Below, piece after piece: positions 11,131 through 23,300 of a DNA stretch of 64,000 nt. The stretch spans positions 28,691,192 through 28,755,191 of the forward strand of contig CM055097.1 in assembly GCA_029204225.1 (NCBI GenBank), given 5' to 3'. The notes under the pieces were generated by a model that was given only the letters and a program-made list of their open reading frames with translations, was not told the DNA's origin and did not search any database. Each line of letters opens with the position of its first letter. The stretch's first letter is position 1. Origin of the DNA: Diphasiastrum complanatum (taxonomy: Eukaryota; Streptophyta; Lycopodiopsida; Lycopodiales; Lycopodiaceae). Made by a program: the position numbers and the translations under genes.

Positions 11131-11333
11131 TGCTTGGATTCCTAACTACTTTCGCAAGAGGTCCTTCGGCTAGTATGGCACGGATCTATCCTAGTACCTA
11201 GCACTGATTCTAAGTCAAGTTTCTCTTTTTCTTTGGGAATTGCAAAATAGCTTCTTACGTGTAAAATGTTAATGTGAACTTAATACATTCTTTTGTCCCT
11301 TATACTGATCAGCATGGCATATGCCCTGATACG
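11131..11333 (+). repeat. Dispersed repeat R1, copy 1
   Basis: About 200 bp that recurs at 28636-28840 in the same orientation with roughly four fifths identity by eye. Shared words include tgcttgga, aggtcctt, atggcacggatct, cctagtacc, cagcactgat, aatgttaatgtga and ttatactgatca. No ORF or RNA-gene promoter boxes were found. It behaves like part of an interspersed element whose type is unknown. Confidence 0.75.
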
Positions 11334-11626
11334 GTTTCGTTAAGGGCATAATGTATTGCTAATTACAAAATTCATGATAGGGAAGATTGGACATATGGTT
11401 TGTATTTGCAATCATGCTGATAAAGTAGTGAATCTTGTTTCAGACATGGATAACAACTGATGCTCAACTATGACACCTATTTTCCTCACATAACTAACTC
11501 GTGCGGTTGTATTTTGTGGGATGGTGGCTAGTAACAACTGGGTGTCCTAAAACTTGTTTCGCTTTCATACAACTTTGTTTTTACTTGTTATGCTATAATT
11601 GAAGGGTTCAAAGAGTTTACTCTTTT

Positions 11627-11761
<135 letters not shown>

Positions 11762-11789
11762 TTTTTTTTTTGCTCTATGGGTGGGGGGC

Positions 11790-11836
11790 AGGGGCGGGGG
11801 GTAGCCCTCGCCGGTGAGGGCTGTGCCCCCGCCCCT
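11790..11836. repeat. GC-rich two-step hairpin
   Basis: Outer arms aggggcggggg (11790-11800) and cccccgcccct (11826-11836) are perfect complements. An inner pair gccctc/gagggc (11804-11809 and 11816-11821) encloses the six-base loop gccggt. CTAG follows at once. It stands out strongly against an AT-rich background. Confidence 0.8.
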
Positions 11837-11879
11837 CTAGCCTACTCGGCCACAAGGACTCCTTGTAGGCTCTCCATAG

Positions 11880-13157
11880 AAGAAAGATTTTCTTGAATTG
11901 CATAGGATTGAACAATATTGGAATGATATTTATTAAGTCCATTCAAGACTACTTAAACTAGCTCTCTTTGGTTAATGGGCTCTCCAATGCATGTCATCTC
12001 TCTATTATAGTCATTCACATGGCAGATTTTTACATTACGGAAAAGTATACAAGTATTTTTACTAGTGGTCCTGAGCAAGCTATAAAAGTTGAAAAAAAAT
12101 AAAAAGCATCTTTACAATGGGTCATATTTAAACATTGAACTCTTCTAATGCAACCAATATTTGTCACAATAGCCATTATGCCAATTTTGTGCATGCCATT
12201 TGTCACTCCTTCATGATCTTATGTCTTCGCTCGCATAGAATCGATATAAGAGACCGTCGAACATGGCCTCGTCCTCCAATTCTAACATGGTCAATCACTG
12301 TCAAAATTTCTTGATGAGTTCCATATACATTCTAGCACAAAATATTGTTGTGATGACCGAATACTCAAGCTTCCATGTGGGTATGTAAAGAATGTGCTAT
12401 GATCTCTCAATATATGATGCACAAGGTAGACTAAAAGCTTGGTCAATTGTATGTTTATTGAAATTCTAGATTGATGCACCTTTGTATACTGACCAATAAC
12501 ACGATAACCAAATCGCACAAGTTTGATCTTTAGAAAATTGCATGTGCCAGTGCTATCTCATCACTCTTGCTCTTCCTTCAAGGGATAATATTTTTCAAAA
12601 AATAAACAAAAAGGTAACAAATTTGCCTTGCATGTAGAGTGTCTATGTATTTGTCAAAACTTCGCGGAATTTTTTGAAATGGGTCAAAATTCTAAAAACG
12701 GCGGGTAACATTTTTTTTTGAGTTTTTAATTTTTGCCAAGAACATGTTTTTTCACGAAAAAATATCACAAATTTTTTTTTGCTGAAAATATGCATTTTAG
12801 CCAAAGAAACCTAACACCATGTTCCAAAAAAATAATTTTTTTAATAAAACCTTAAAAATTGAAAATGTCCAAAGTAAACAAAATACACAAACATTTATGT
12901 TGTTTTGATAGTCTAAATCGACTTTCATGAAAATAACTGCCTGAATACTTTTGAAGCCAGTTATGATAAATCCACAAATTTTGAAAACACTGAAAATAAT
13001 TTTTATAGAACTATCTTCAATTGTGTCATACCAAATTTTTTAGAGATAGGATGTAAGGCTTAAGTGTAAATTATTTTTCCATGATTTCATTGACTATAAG
13101 GCACATTCTTTGACCCTTTATAAACTTCATTGACGTTCTAACATTTAGTCTTGCCTT

Positions 13158-13160
<3 letters not shown>
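11880..13160. other. AT-rich stretch without recognisable gene
   Basis: Especially A/T-rich between 12600 and 13060. A 75-codon - strand ORF (12518-12291) has no recognisable motif. Confidence 0.5.

Positions 13161-13161
<1 letters not shown>

Positions 13162-13209
<48 letters not shown>
13162..13209. repeat. (AG)24 microsatellite
   Basis: About 48 bp of uninterrupted AG dinucleotides. Confidence 0.97.
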
Positions 13210-13210
<1 letters not shown>

Positions 13211-14150
13211 ATGTACATAGAGTTCTATTGGTAGCCTAAGATCTTTCTTTTAGGCATAAGGCTTGAAATTTGAAAGTCATACATTACATCAAGATGAAGA
13301 GTTCCATTTTGTAGTAAGATTCAGCTTGATGTGCTATATCATCTCTTGACTTTGAAATGAAAAGTAGATTCATATGCTTCATGAGAATATACAATTGTAT
13401 ATGGGAAAGCCTTGAGGCAAAGGGCTTAGGTCTCACCAATATTGGGTGGTTTATTTGATTTCGCTGCAAATACCATACGATATTAATTTTGATCGTATAC
13501 ACATTAAATTGCAGAAGGTGAAAATCCCAAAAATCGGAGCCAGAGGTGTTCTCAAATAATCTATCAATATGAGATCATAATAACTGCCAAATACCTGCCA
13601 ATAGCCACCCAACATCAAGATAAACAGAACCGCATCCTACTAGAAGTTCAACCATGTATGTAATACCCGAAACGAACGAAATTTACTTTCTCGATATCTG
13701 GAGTTGCCAAGTATCAAAAGTTTATTTTTTCACACACCCAAAATTGCCAATGATAAAAGAATTGAAATAATCGCATGACACTTGTTCTCATGTTGAAGAA
13801 ATCCTTTAGGGCGGGGGGGGGTGGGGGTCGACATCAAAAGAACCAAACAATGCACATTTTTTTTAGATCGTTTTTTCGATCCAAGGCAGTATGCTAGTGG
13901 GCTTTACTTATAGGTGTAACACCTTGGATCACATTCTCCACGAAAATACGAGATTAAAATCTCTTAAAACAAAAGGTTCATGTGGGCTGAATTTTTTTTT
14001 GGCAATTGAATTTTGACAAACCATTCAACCTTCTAACTCAAAAATAATCTTAAAAAAGGCCTTCACGTGACATGAAGTGAACTTTTTTTACTTTCTTTGT
14101 AAGACAAAGATACCCTCGTAAAGGAATGGGATCTTGCAAATTCCAAAGGG
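13210..14150. other. Intergenic stretch upstream of the bromodomain gene
   Basis: No coding motif seen on either strand. It contains a G-rich run (13812-13828) and several poly-T runs. Confidence 0.5.
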
Positions 14151-14154
14151 GTTT

Positions 14155-14405
14155 GAAAGGCAGAGACCCTCCAAGGCAGTGTTCGGGAAACCTTTTTGAG
14201 GTTTCCCATTAGAAACCGAATTGTGAAAGTGTTCTTCGGCCTTTATTAAGTGCTGGTTTTCCCTTATAAAACCCAAGATTTATGATATAAAAAACCCTGT
14301 ACAATGTTTGTCATATCAGTTTTCGGGAAAAGATGCCGATTTCATTCTTGGACTATGCCGGCTTTCCAAACAATGCTCCAAGGGATGCAAATTCCAAAGG
14401 GAAGC
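14155..14405. mobile_element. Possible MITE-like foldback relic
   Basis: The ends carry imperfect inverted words (aaggcagtgttcgggaaacc near 14172; complement of ggctttccaaacaatgctcc near 14370). A perfect 9-bp hairpin lies inside (gggaaacct/aggtttccc, 14185-14207). The word caaattccaaaggg occurs just outside each end (about 14137 and 14388), which could be a target duplication or chance. Identification is tentative. Confidence 0.3.
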
Positions 14406-14539
14406 ATAATGCATAATGCTTAGACTTTAGTCTAGAAAAGAAAGTACTCATTATCAGGCCTACCACATGATTCCTGACCCCTAAAATAGCACGATAAAAG
14501 AAAAGCAGGCACATGATCCGAGTGGCCCTGCCCACTAAT

Positions 14540-14839
14540 GGGAGATTCCTTCACAACTAGACAAGCCCACCGGCACGTGTCAGTTCCTACTCTCGGCATA
14601 GCCGGTGTGTGGTTCGATTTCGCTTCGGTACCGGGGCAAATGCCTCGGTATAGGCCAGATTTGACCCAGATCCACGCAAAGGATACCGGGTAGACGGGTT
14701 CTGGAGCCTGGGATTGGCTGGCAGAGAGGCTAGGGAGCGGGCTAGGGTTAGGGCTGGGATGCGCGGGGAAAGAAAGGCAGTAAAGGAACGGAAGGGTAAG
14801 GAAGGGTTAAGGGCAGGGGAGAAAAGGGCTATCTATGGG
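14540..14839 (+). promoter_or_regulatory. Proximal promoter and 5' UTR of the bromodomain gene
   Basis: Base composition changes from AT-rich to GC-rich here, as is common at plant gene starts. A G-box (CACGTG, 14574-14579), a target of bZIP and bHLH factors, is present. A near-perfect inverted repeat lies at 14629-14650 (taccggggca/tgcctcggta with a two-base loop). No canonical TATA box was found. The transcription start is not visible. Confidence 0.45.
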
Positions 14840-17353
14840 ATGGCGGACAAAGACAACAACAACGGCGTTGTCAATCACAACAGCGATAATGCTTCTTCTT
14901 CTTGCAACAATAATAACAACAACGACAACAATAACAATAACAATAGCAGCAGCAAGAAGAAGAAGAAGCTCAAGGTTATTCTCAAGCTTCCCCACCCCTT
15001 CCCCCTGCCCTCTCACCCTTCCTTGCAGCAGCAGCAGCAGCAACCTCATGCTGCTGCATCATTGGCCTCTGGGAAGCCGGATCCGCACGGATCTGATCCC
15101 CCTGCTGCACCAAATGATGTGCTGCACAGGCCTGAAGTCTCCCGATCTGCCGCAATTCATGCTCTGCATGCCAGTAAACGCAAGTTCAAGGCCCTTGGTG
15201 AGGGTTTGCTGGATGAGCTGGTTGGCTCAGGAGGTCCTTATGATGCGGATCGGAACGGGATTGCTGGCTCTGAAGCTGCTGTGTTGGAAACAGTCAAGAA
15301 GAGTGCTGCTACGATTCATATAAAAAAGCCTGCACATAAGGTTTGTGTTTGCGTGTCTTAGAAGGTCTTTGATATTAACATGATATTGCGCATTTCTGAC
15401 ATACATACATGTGGATTTTTGCCTTGTAGTCTCCGAGAAGATTTTTCTTTGGATATTGAAGATGTGACACCAAATTTTGTTCTCACGCTTCTATTTTGGT
15501 TCTGGAATGCTGTGTATGCTTCTCTTTGCGAACTTAGCAGGGAACTTTGCCTTAGATCCAGAAAGAATATCACTCTGTGGATATTGAAGATGTAGCACCA
15601 AGTTTTTTCTCATGTTTTTATTTTTACTGGAATATCGTGTATGCTTTTATTGACTAATTTAGGGGGGCTGAGCTTTCCCTTAAATCCGGCCAGAACATTC
15701 TTCCGTGGATATTGAAGATGTGACACCAAGTTCTGTTTTGACTCGTCTGTTTTGGTCCTTCATTGTCGTGTATACATTTTTTTGCGAACTTAACATTCTT
15801 GAAAAGGGTAGATGTAGAATCTTAATTTTTATGAGACTTATGTGGAATTAGGAACGTAATGCTAACTCTCTTCTCATTTAGTCTCATAATTGCACAATGG
15901 CCGGGGTGATAAAGCCATTGTTAAGCAGATTATGTCATATGAATTTTGGCTTTTGGGGGGTCTTTGTCATGCTACCATCTTCTTTATGTTTATCAAATAA
16001 TGTTGAAACATCGCTTTGCTGTTGACAGAAAATAGAAGATATTGGACAGAATTTGGAGGCGAAACATGCCATTGGAGGTTAGGGCATCACATGCTATGAA
16101 GGAGATGCTTATCTCTGGATAAAAAGCTTTTAAATTTGGAAGTTAATTTTTTTATCTAGCGTAGTTGCATTTTCTTTTGTCAATTTCATAGGTTATCCTC
16201 ATTAAGAATTATATTTTGCATTCCAGGATTGCCTTCTCTGGAGTTAGATAAGACGCCTTTGCCACCACGAAAGGTGCTGGAGGTGTTACTTGACAACTTA
16301 CAAAAGTAAGAAGAACCTTTCCTTTAGTAGCATGCTGAGGTGTGTTGATGAAGCACGACACAAAGCCTTTTTTATTTACAAATATATTCATGATATTTAT
16401 TTTTTGTGAACATAAAATAACAAGAATTTGAAGGATCTATAAATAACTTCCAAAACCCAAACATTCAACTTCCAGTTTCGAAATCCATGTCTTTGTAATA
16501 AAATAATTATCATCTCTTGACTTTGAAACAAATCAAACACAATGCATGATTGTGAACTTATTTCACTATTATGTCATTATGCATGACTAACATAAAGTTC
16601 AACTTGTACGCAAAGTTTAAAGTTTCACCATTAATCTCAAACTAATGGTGAAACCAGGTTAGATAAGTTTGAAGTTGCCTTGATGGAGTGAGTTGGCTGA
16701 ATTGGTTGACAGATCCTGCCACAGTAGAAACATCTCTCTAACCATGAGCTCAACACATCGTGGATCCTCATCTGATATAATGGATCTCAGTGTGACAGGT
16801 GCATCTTGGAAAAGGTAGTGATACCTCCCTCTGATCTCATAATATACTGGGCATGTGAATAAAACCGGAGCCGACCCAATATGAATCTCAGACCATGTGG
16901 TAATCCTGAATCTAAATTGCGTGGTAGCACTAGGAACCCTATTGTATCTCGCTCCAAAAAATGAGTCAATAGTAATTAGGTTTGGCCCTGCCATGCTTGA
17001 TCAAGATATGCTCTATATAGGAATCGTCTATTCTCTATATAAGAACCGTCTGATGTAGTCGTGGATACCCGATGGAAGGTTTGTGATAGAAATGCCAAGT
17101 GTGTCAAGTATGCGAGAGTCTTGAGAGAACCATGATAATCGAAAACCTTAGGTGAGATGAGGTAAGTGTTGCTTGTGTGTATCTGTGCTCATCCAACAAG
17201 AGCAGTTTGACTTTTTGAATATACATGATAAGCCAAAATATGCATTAATGTGAGAATATGGTTGTAGCATGGATCAACAATGGGTGATAGAGTTGAGTAG
17301 ATTGGCCCAAACATGAATTAGGCTAGAAAGTCTTGTAGTAGATTGTTAACTAG

Positions 17354-17396
<43 letters not shown>

Positions 17397-20300
17397 GTCT
17401 TTTCCATGCCATAAGGCATATAAGAACAAACAATACATTAGATAAGATAGAATGTAGACGGATCAATGTTGTCAAGCAAACTAAACTAAAACAAACTAGA
17501 ATTTTCGTAGCCCAGATTATATGATACGAAGACCACTTACAAGGTCAACTGGATATCTCTTCATTTCTTTAACTTTGATTCTATCTTAGAATCCAAACTC
17601 TCATTAATAGCAATAGTTTTACGATCTACAGATATAATAATGCAAGCACGATAGATAAGCTGCTCTCCAATTGTTATAACTTCATGTCTTTCCTTTTTTC
17701 GTTCTTGCACTTACATGAAAGTAAGGTCTTCGTCCAAGTAAATTTTGCTATCCCACAACTTAGATCTCTGTCCCAACACTTCATGACCGTGAGACATTGA
17801 GGTGAAGTGTATGACGAGTATCTGGATCCCTCTTAAGCCGCCATGCAGTTTCCATACTTTTGTTGTGATGCTAAAGATTCTCTTCCAAAAGCTTCTTAGC
17901 CTCTTCAACATCATCGTGGGAAATCATAATACCTCTAACATGAACATTAAGAGCTTCATGCTCTTGCAAACAACTGAGTAAATGTTGAAAATAGCTTCTT
18001 TCTTTACAATGGTATCTGATAATGGATCATTTCAGTTTGTTACTCTCTTTGATAGTTCCATCTTTTAATATGTATAGGGTAGTGTTGCTAAATTAACACT
18101 CCGTCTGTGAGCATGATGAAGTGTTTGCTACTTTTGCACAATGGGCATTGGAAACGTGACACCTAGGTGTGCGCTTTGGCATACTTTGAGAGATTTGAAT
18201 CTTTTTGTTGTTGCAAGCATTTTTTGTGACTTATTACTTACATTAACCTACATTATGATTTTCAAATAAGCGGAGTGGCTACTTATTGCCTTTAGTTGGA
18301 CTCATAGTTGTTAGTTGGTGAAGCTTATGAAGTAATTTGTAGTTTTGTTTAGTTTATTTTTCTAGATCAATGGACCACCACTTAAGTTTTGTGATGCTCA
18401 ATGGTGGGTCTCAATTTATTTTTTGGTATCATTTGTCAGGAAGGATACTTATCAAGTATTTGCTGAGCCAGTGGATGCATCGTTGGTACGTACCATTTCT
18501 CTCATCATTCAGAAGATCTTAGAGCTGGAAACCATGCGGTGGACATATTTGTTCATATTTATATGTATGTAACTATCAATTTTGGTTATTTTAGATTCCA
18601 GACTACTATGACATCATCAAGGACCCTATGGATTTTGGTACAATAAGGAAAAAGCTTACCGAGGGAAGATATGTCACATTGGAGCTATTCAAGGTTTTTC
18701 TCTTTCGTTCTTAGTATGTAGAAATTTTCCTTGTCATGATGTACTTCTAAATATATTGCACTGAGGAAATGCTACATAGTCTCTAGTATAATTATAAATG
18801 TGCAATTGCTTTTATCTTTGTTGTCTATAAGACTATGTTTTCAGGTCAAATATTCTGCTGACCACCTTCTTTTCTATCTTAAAAGAGAATAGTAGAGATG
18901 TTTTTTACCCAAATATGATCTTCCTGAGATCCTTTTAGTAGATCTAAATCATAACATAAAAGTACTTTGCCTCATTTTCATGTTTCAGTACCTATGATGA
19001 TGATGTATGTTAAAAGATCTACATAAGAGTGTAATTTAACAAGACGAAACTATAGATCCTTTTACGTTCCTTCATTTTTTATTTATTTGATTAAGTTATT
19101 ATTTGAACACAGGCTGTCGTAGAGGTGAACTATAACCGAACTTTTTTATTCCTTTGACAGTTAATTCCAATTTCCTAGCATATGACAAAAATATGTTAAA
19201 TCAACTTAAGCTGTGTTGGAGAGAATTTTGGTTTTTACTCAAATCTAGCCAAATGTCATTGTCGAGCATAAAGAAGTCTGTCTCAATGCTACATGGACAT
19301 GTCTTTTTCTACGCAAGAGATGGGTTTCCTCTCTAACAAACGTATAATGGTCGTTTTGCATATTTCCTTGCGAAGGCAGTTCTAATTAACTTTAAAGTGG
19401 CAAGTGCAATGTCAACAGATTGTTTGTTGCGCATAGAATGGTAAATATGCTTGGTACGTGTTACTGTTAAAATTTAAGAGTAATTAAAATCTAGAACCAC
19501 AAGAGAGATCTAGGTGTCTAAGCTTAATATGCTACAAATGTAACACTTTGTATACTCTTTAATTTCCTCTCTAGCTCCTGAAAGTCATATAAAGGGACAT
19601 ATGATTGCTACTTTAGTAAGTAGTAATGTTGCTCCTTACATTGAAAATCATTTCGTGGTTTATGTTGGTTGAATGAAAATTGTTTCGTACAACATGCTAC
19701 CATTAATCTGCATTGCCAAAAACAGCTTTTGATGTTTATAAAGAGTATAGAAACTATCACTTGGTTTACATTTCAAATATATGTTTCTGTATGAATTTTT
19801 GGACCTCAAAATTGGAAAAGCTTATATGATGCCAAGTTTTATATGAGACATTTTGAACAAAAAACATGTTCAGAACAACAGAAAGGTGAACCAACTTATT
19901 GAAGAAACTAAACTTCACAAATGAACCAACTTATTAGGTGAGACAAATTTCAAACCTACTTATCTCAAATTTCTTTGTTTTAGATGAATATGCTTTCGTT
20001 TTGCTCAAGAAGCTTTTCACAATCACATGGCTAACTTCTCATGAGAATAACAAATATACATTACAAAAATCTATTGTACTTGGAAATTTTTCTTGATGAG
20101 ATACCATTTGGCATATCTCCCTAATGTTTGGATCATGTGCTTGATTTTAGTTTGCTGTTCATTGAGTATGAGACAAATCAGGCTTTGTCGAGAAATGTTC
20201 GAATGCATTGTGTGACTGTTATGGTGAATAAACTGAGTGATTACCCTAATATTTCTGTAAAGCTCGAATATTGGTGATTTTTTGCAACTGATGTTTTGAT

Positions 20301-23300
20301 AGCGTTTCCATTTAGTATGAAAAAATGTTTGACAAAGCTACAAATAATAAAGAGAGGCTTTAAGCTGAACTAGCTGGTATGTTATTTTTAGTTAATAGCT
20401 AGGAAAGAAGCCATTTACTAGATTGGATAGAAGTGCAAAAATGATTTTAGTGAAATAAGCTACTTAGTTGATGCAAGGCAGGCGTATAGACGTGTTTGAA
20501 GACGAAAGCAGTCGAGGAGGTGCAAATTTGCTACTAGCTGGTCATTTAATTCATAGCAATCTCACGCTAACGTATTCACGGAAAGAGGTTGAATTCGAAT
20601 TGGAGATGATTTCATAGCATATGGTCTAGAACCTTATCAATATGAAAATGAAATGTACAAAACAATTCGGGTCAGCTAAATTTTGCTCTGAAATCGATCG
20701 GGTTCGATTTTGATAGGTTTGAATTGGGATTTTTGAAACGGGCTGCTCTGCATAAATGCCAACTGGAGCAAGAATCTCCAGAACACAATGGTGTATGTTG
20801 ACAATGCTTTCCAAAATTTAACCAAAGCTCTAATATTTGGAAAAGCGAGTTGTAAACATAATTGCTGAACTTAAGTTTGGCCACAGTCATGTATATATAC
20901 CAAAATAACATTTTGTTTATAGGAATGGGCATGTCTTCGACGTTAAAAAATACGTTGTTGGAGTTATGGCTTCAAACATGTCACTGCAATTCACTGTAGG
21001 AAATTCGTAGAGGATGATGGCTACCACCAAAGATCAGGCTGAGGAAGGTGAAGAGTCATGGGCTATAGAAGTTCACTGTTTGGTTCAGCATTGCCTTGCT
21101 ACAGAGATTCAGAAGCTATTATCTCATTGCAGCCTCAATGAGGACCTACATTGAGATGTGCCTTGAAGGGAGAATTTCGATTGGGCCACTTACCTTGCAA
21201 AGGAATTGAAAAGAGAGATGCAGGCTGCCTGTGATGCGCACTTGGAGGAATTTGAGCTCATGATTTTGGCCAGATCAATCCAGATGCATGTTCGTAGAGG
21301 CAGATGACTAGAAAAGAAAGCTGCGAAGAAGATGATGAAGACCATTAAAAAATCCAAGCTTACAGGTTTAGAAGCACTGACTGAAGTAGCCAGAAAGGCA
21401 GCATTTGCTGGAAGGTGAATGAGTTTTTCCCATTTTATCCAACTTAAAGAACTGCAGTTCTTCTGGACCAAGCTTGATATATTTTGGATTTTCTTCATCT
21501 CCTAGGACCTAGATTTATCAAATAGATGTTTGTCACATACTCTCGGGGGAGGTTCCTCAGGAGTATTCCATTCCACTTTCATAATATATCCATGATCTGG
21601 TTCACCCTCACTAGTTTCAGATTCTGACTCACTAGCGGACATTTCTTCCCACTTGGATGATGGTACAAGGGCTGTTTCTAACCATGGGGCCTTGGAACAT
21701 CCATCCACTACCACATATTTTTGTTTCCTACCAAAAATCAATACTTAGCCGGAATTTCTATGGTGCAATTGTGCTTCAGTTGTTCTCTTTGCTGGATGAG
21801 AGTTGAATAACATGTTATTTGCATATAATCTAGCCTGTGAAGCTAAGTGCTTAAGACGGATGTCTATTTATCTAGTTCCGCTTTCATCAAAGCTATCTCT
21901 CTTCAATGTCATGTATAGGAATTGTGAGTGTGAATTTACGTCTCTTTTAAATGATGTATGTTTAATTGAAGGTCGCTGTTTTATCTGTATTTTTATTGAG
22001 TTCAAACTGCAATAATTTGTCCACAGCTTGATATCGTTGGTTCCACCTAGTCCAGTTGACCTTGTGTTGTTCTACATGCTTGCTCCAAACAAATTGCACA
22101 CTATCATCAATGTTGCTGGAAATTGGTGTTTCTACTTTTATATTTTGACCCGTGTATTTGAAAGATTGTATGTTACCTGTTGTGCTAAAAAATGTCATGC
22201 TTTTTGGGGTGCTAGAAGGTTCTTCATATTTCAAGTGCCAACTTTCATTATTGCTGATCACCAACCTTGTATTGCAATTTAGTTTTAGGGTCTTGAGTAT
22301 TATTTAGGTTCAACAACTGTTTATGTCATTTTCTTGTCATACTAAATGTATTGTTTATTCCTTGTTATAATTGAACAACATTTTTCTGAATCTTCTTCAT
22401 GTTTTGTATGAACAGAAGGATGTCTTCCAAATAAGCATCAATGCTATGCGCTACAATGGAGCCAAAACCATATATTATAAGCAGGTGTTCTTTCTTGCAA
22501 CTGGCTACAATTATTTGGTTTTCTGATGTTTCAATGATTTTTTTAAAGATGTGGATGCAGCTTCTGCTTGATTGAATTATTGGATATTATCTTTGCTCTA
22601 GAAAATTTAGATAGATTTAAATGCCTGGCTGATTCTGTTTCTCTAATAGCCATTTATTTGGTAGCTTCATCTTTGCTTTGTTTTTATGTAACAGCATTTG
22701 GCGCTGTTGTTATGAATGTTTTATTAGTTTGATGCGTTAAAAGCTTTTTAGTTTGGCAGGAAGTCTTTTTATTAAATTGCATACTCAAGTCTGTATATTG
22801 TGACAGGCACGAGCAATTCTGGATGCTGCACGAAAGGCTTTGAATTCATTGACAGGATCAAATTTTCACACTGAAACTGAACAGAAGGCATCTAAAGTTG
22901 TTGGGAGCAAGAAGCCATGGAAAAAGCCTGCTAGCGTTCGAAACCGAGTAGAGCTTGTGTGCTCGGATCATATCTCTGGTGCAACCTTGGCAACGGGTAA
23001 CAGTCAGAGATATGATGCTGGTCCTCAAAAGGAAAAGGGAGGTGGATCATATAAAGCAGTTTTATTTGAGAATTCAGCGACAACTGTCGACGGTCTTTGT
23101 TCAATTACCCATGAGTCTGCTCGTGAAAAGGACTTGGATGGCTCTTTATTTGATTCGAGAGGAAGTACAGCATTGGAAGGGACAGGTATGAGAGACGAAG
23201 TATGCCATAAGCTTTGAACAATGACCAGATAGTAACCTTTATCAGTTAAAGTCGTAAATGGTCAATAGAAATTCAAAATGCACAGATTTTCAACTATTGT

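Noticed and set aside
14714-14839. Upstream in-frame ATG for the bromodomain protein
   Set aside because: The added residues are a compositionally biased Arg/Lys/Glu stretch typical of a translated GC-rich leader. Kept only as an alternative start.
14835-15323. 162-codon + strand ORF overlapping exon 1 of the bromodomain gene in another frame
   Set aside because: Its Thr/Ile/Leu runs are out-of-frame readings of the Asn and Lys codon repeats; the other frame joins the conserved bromodomain exons.
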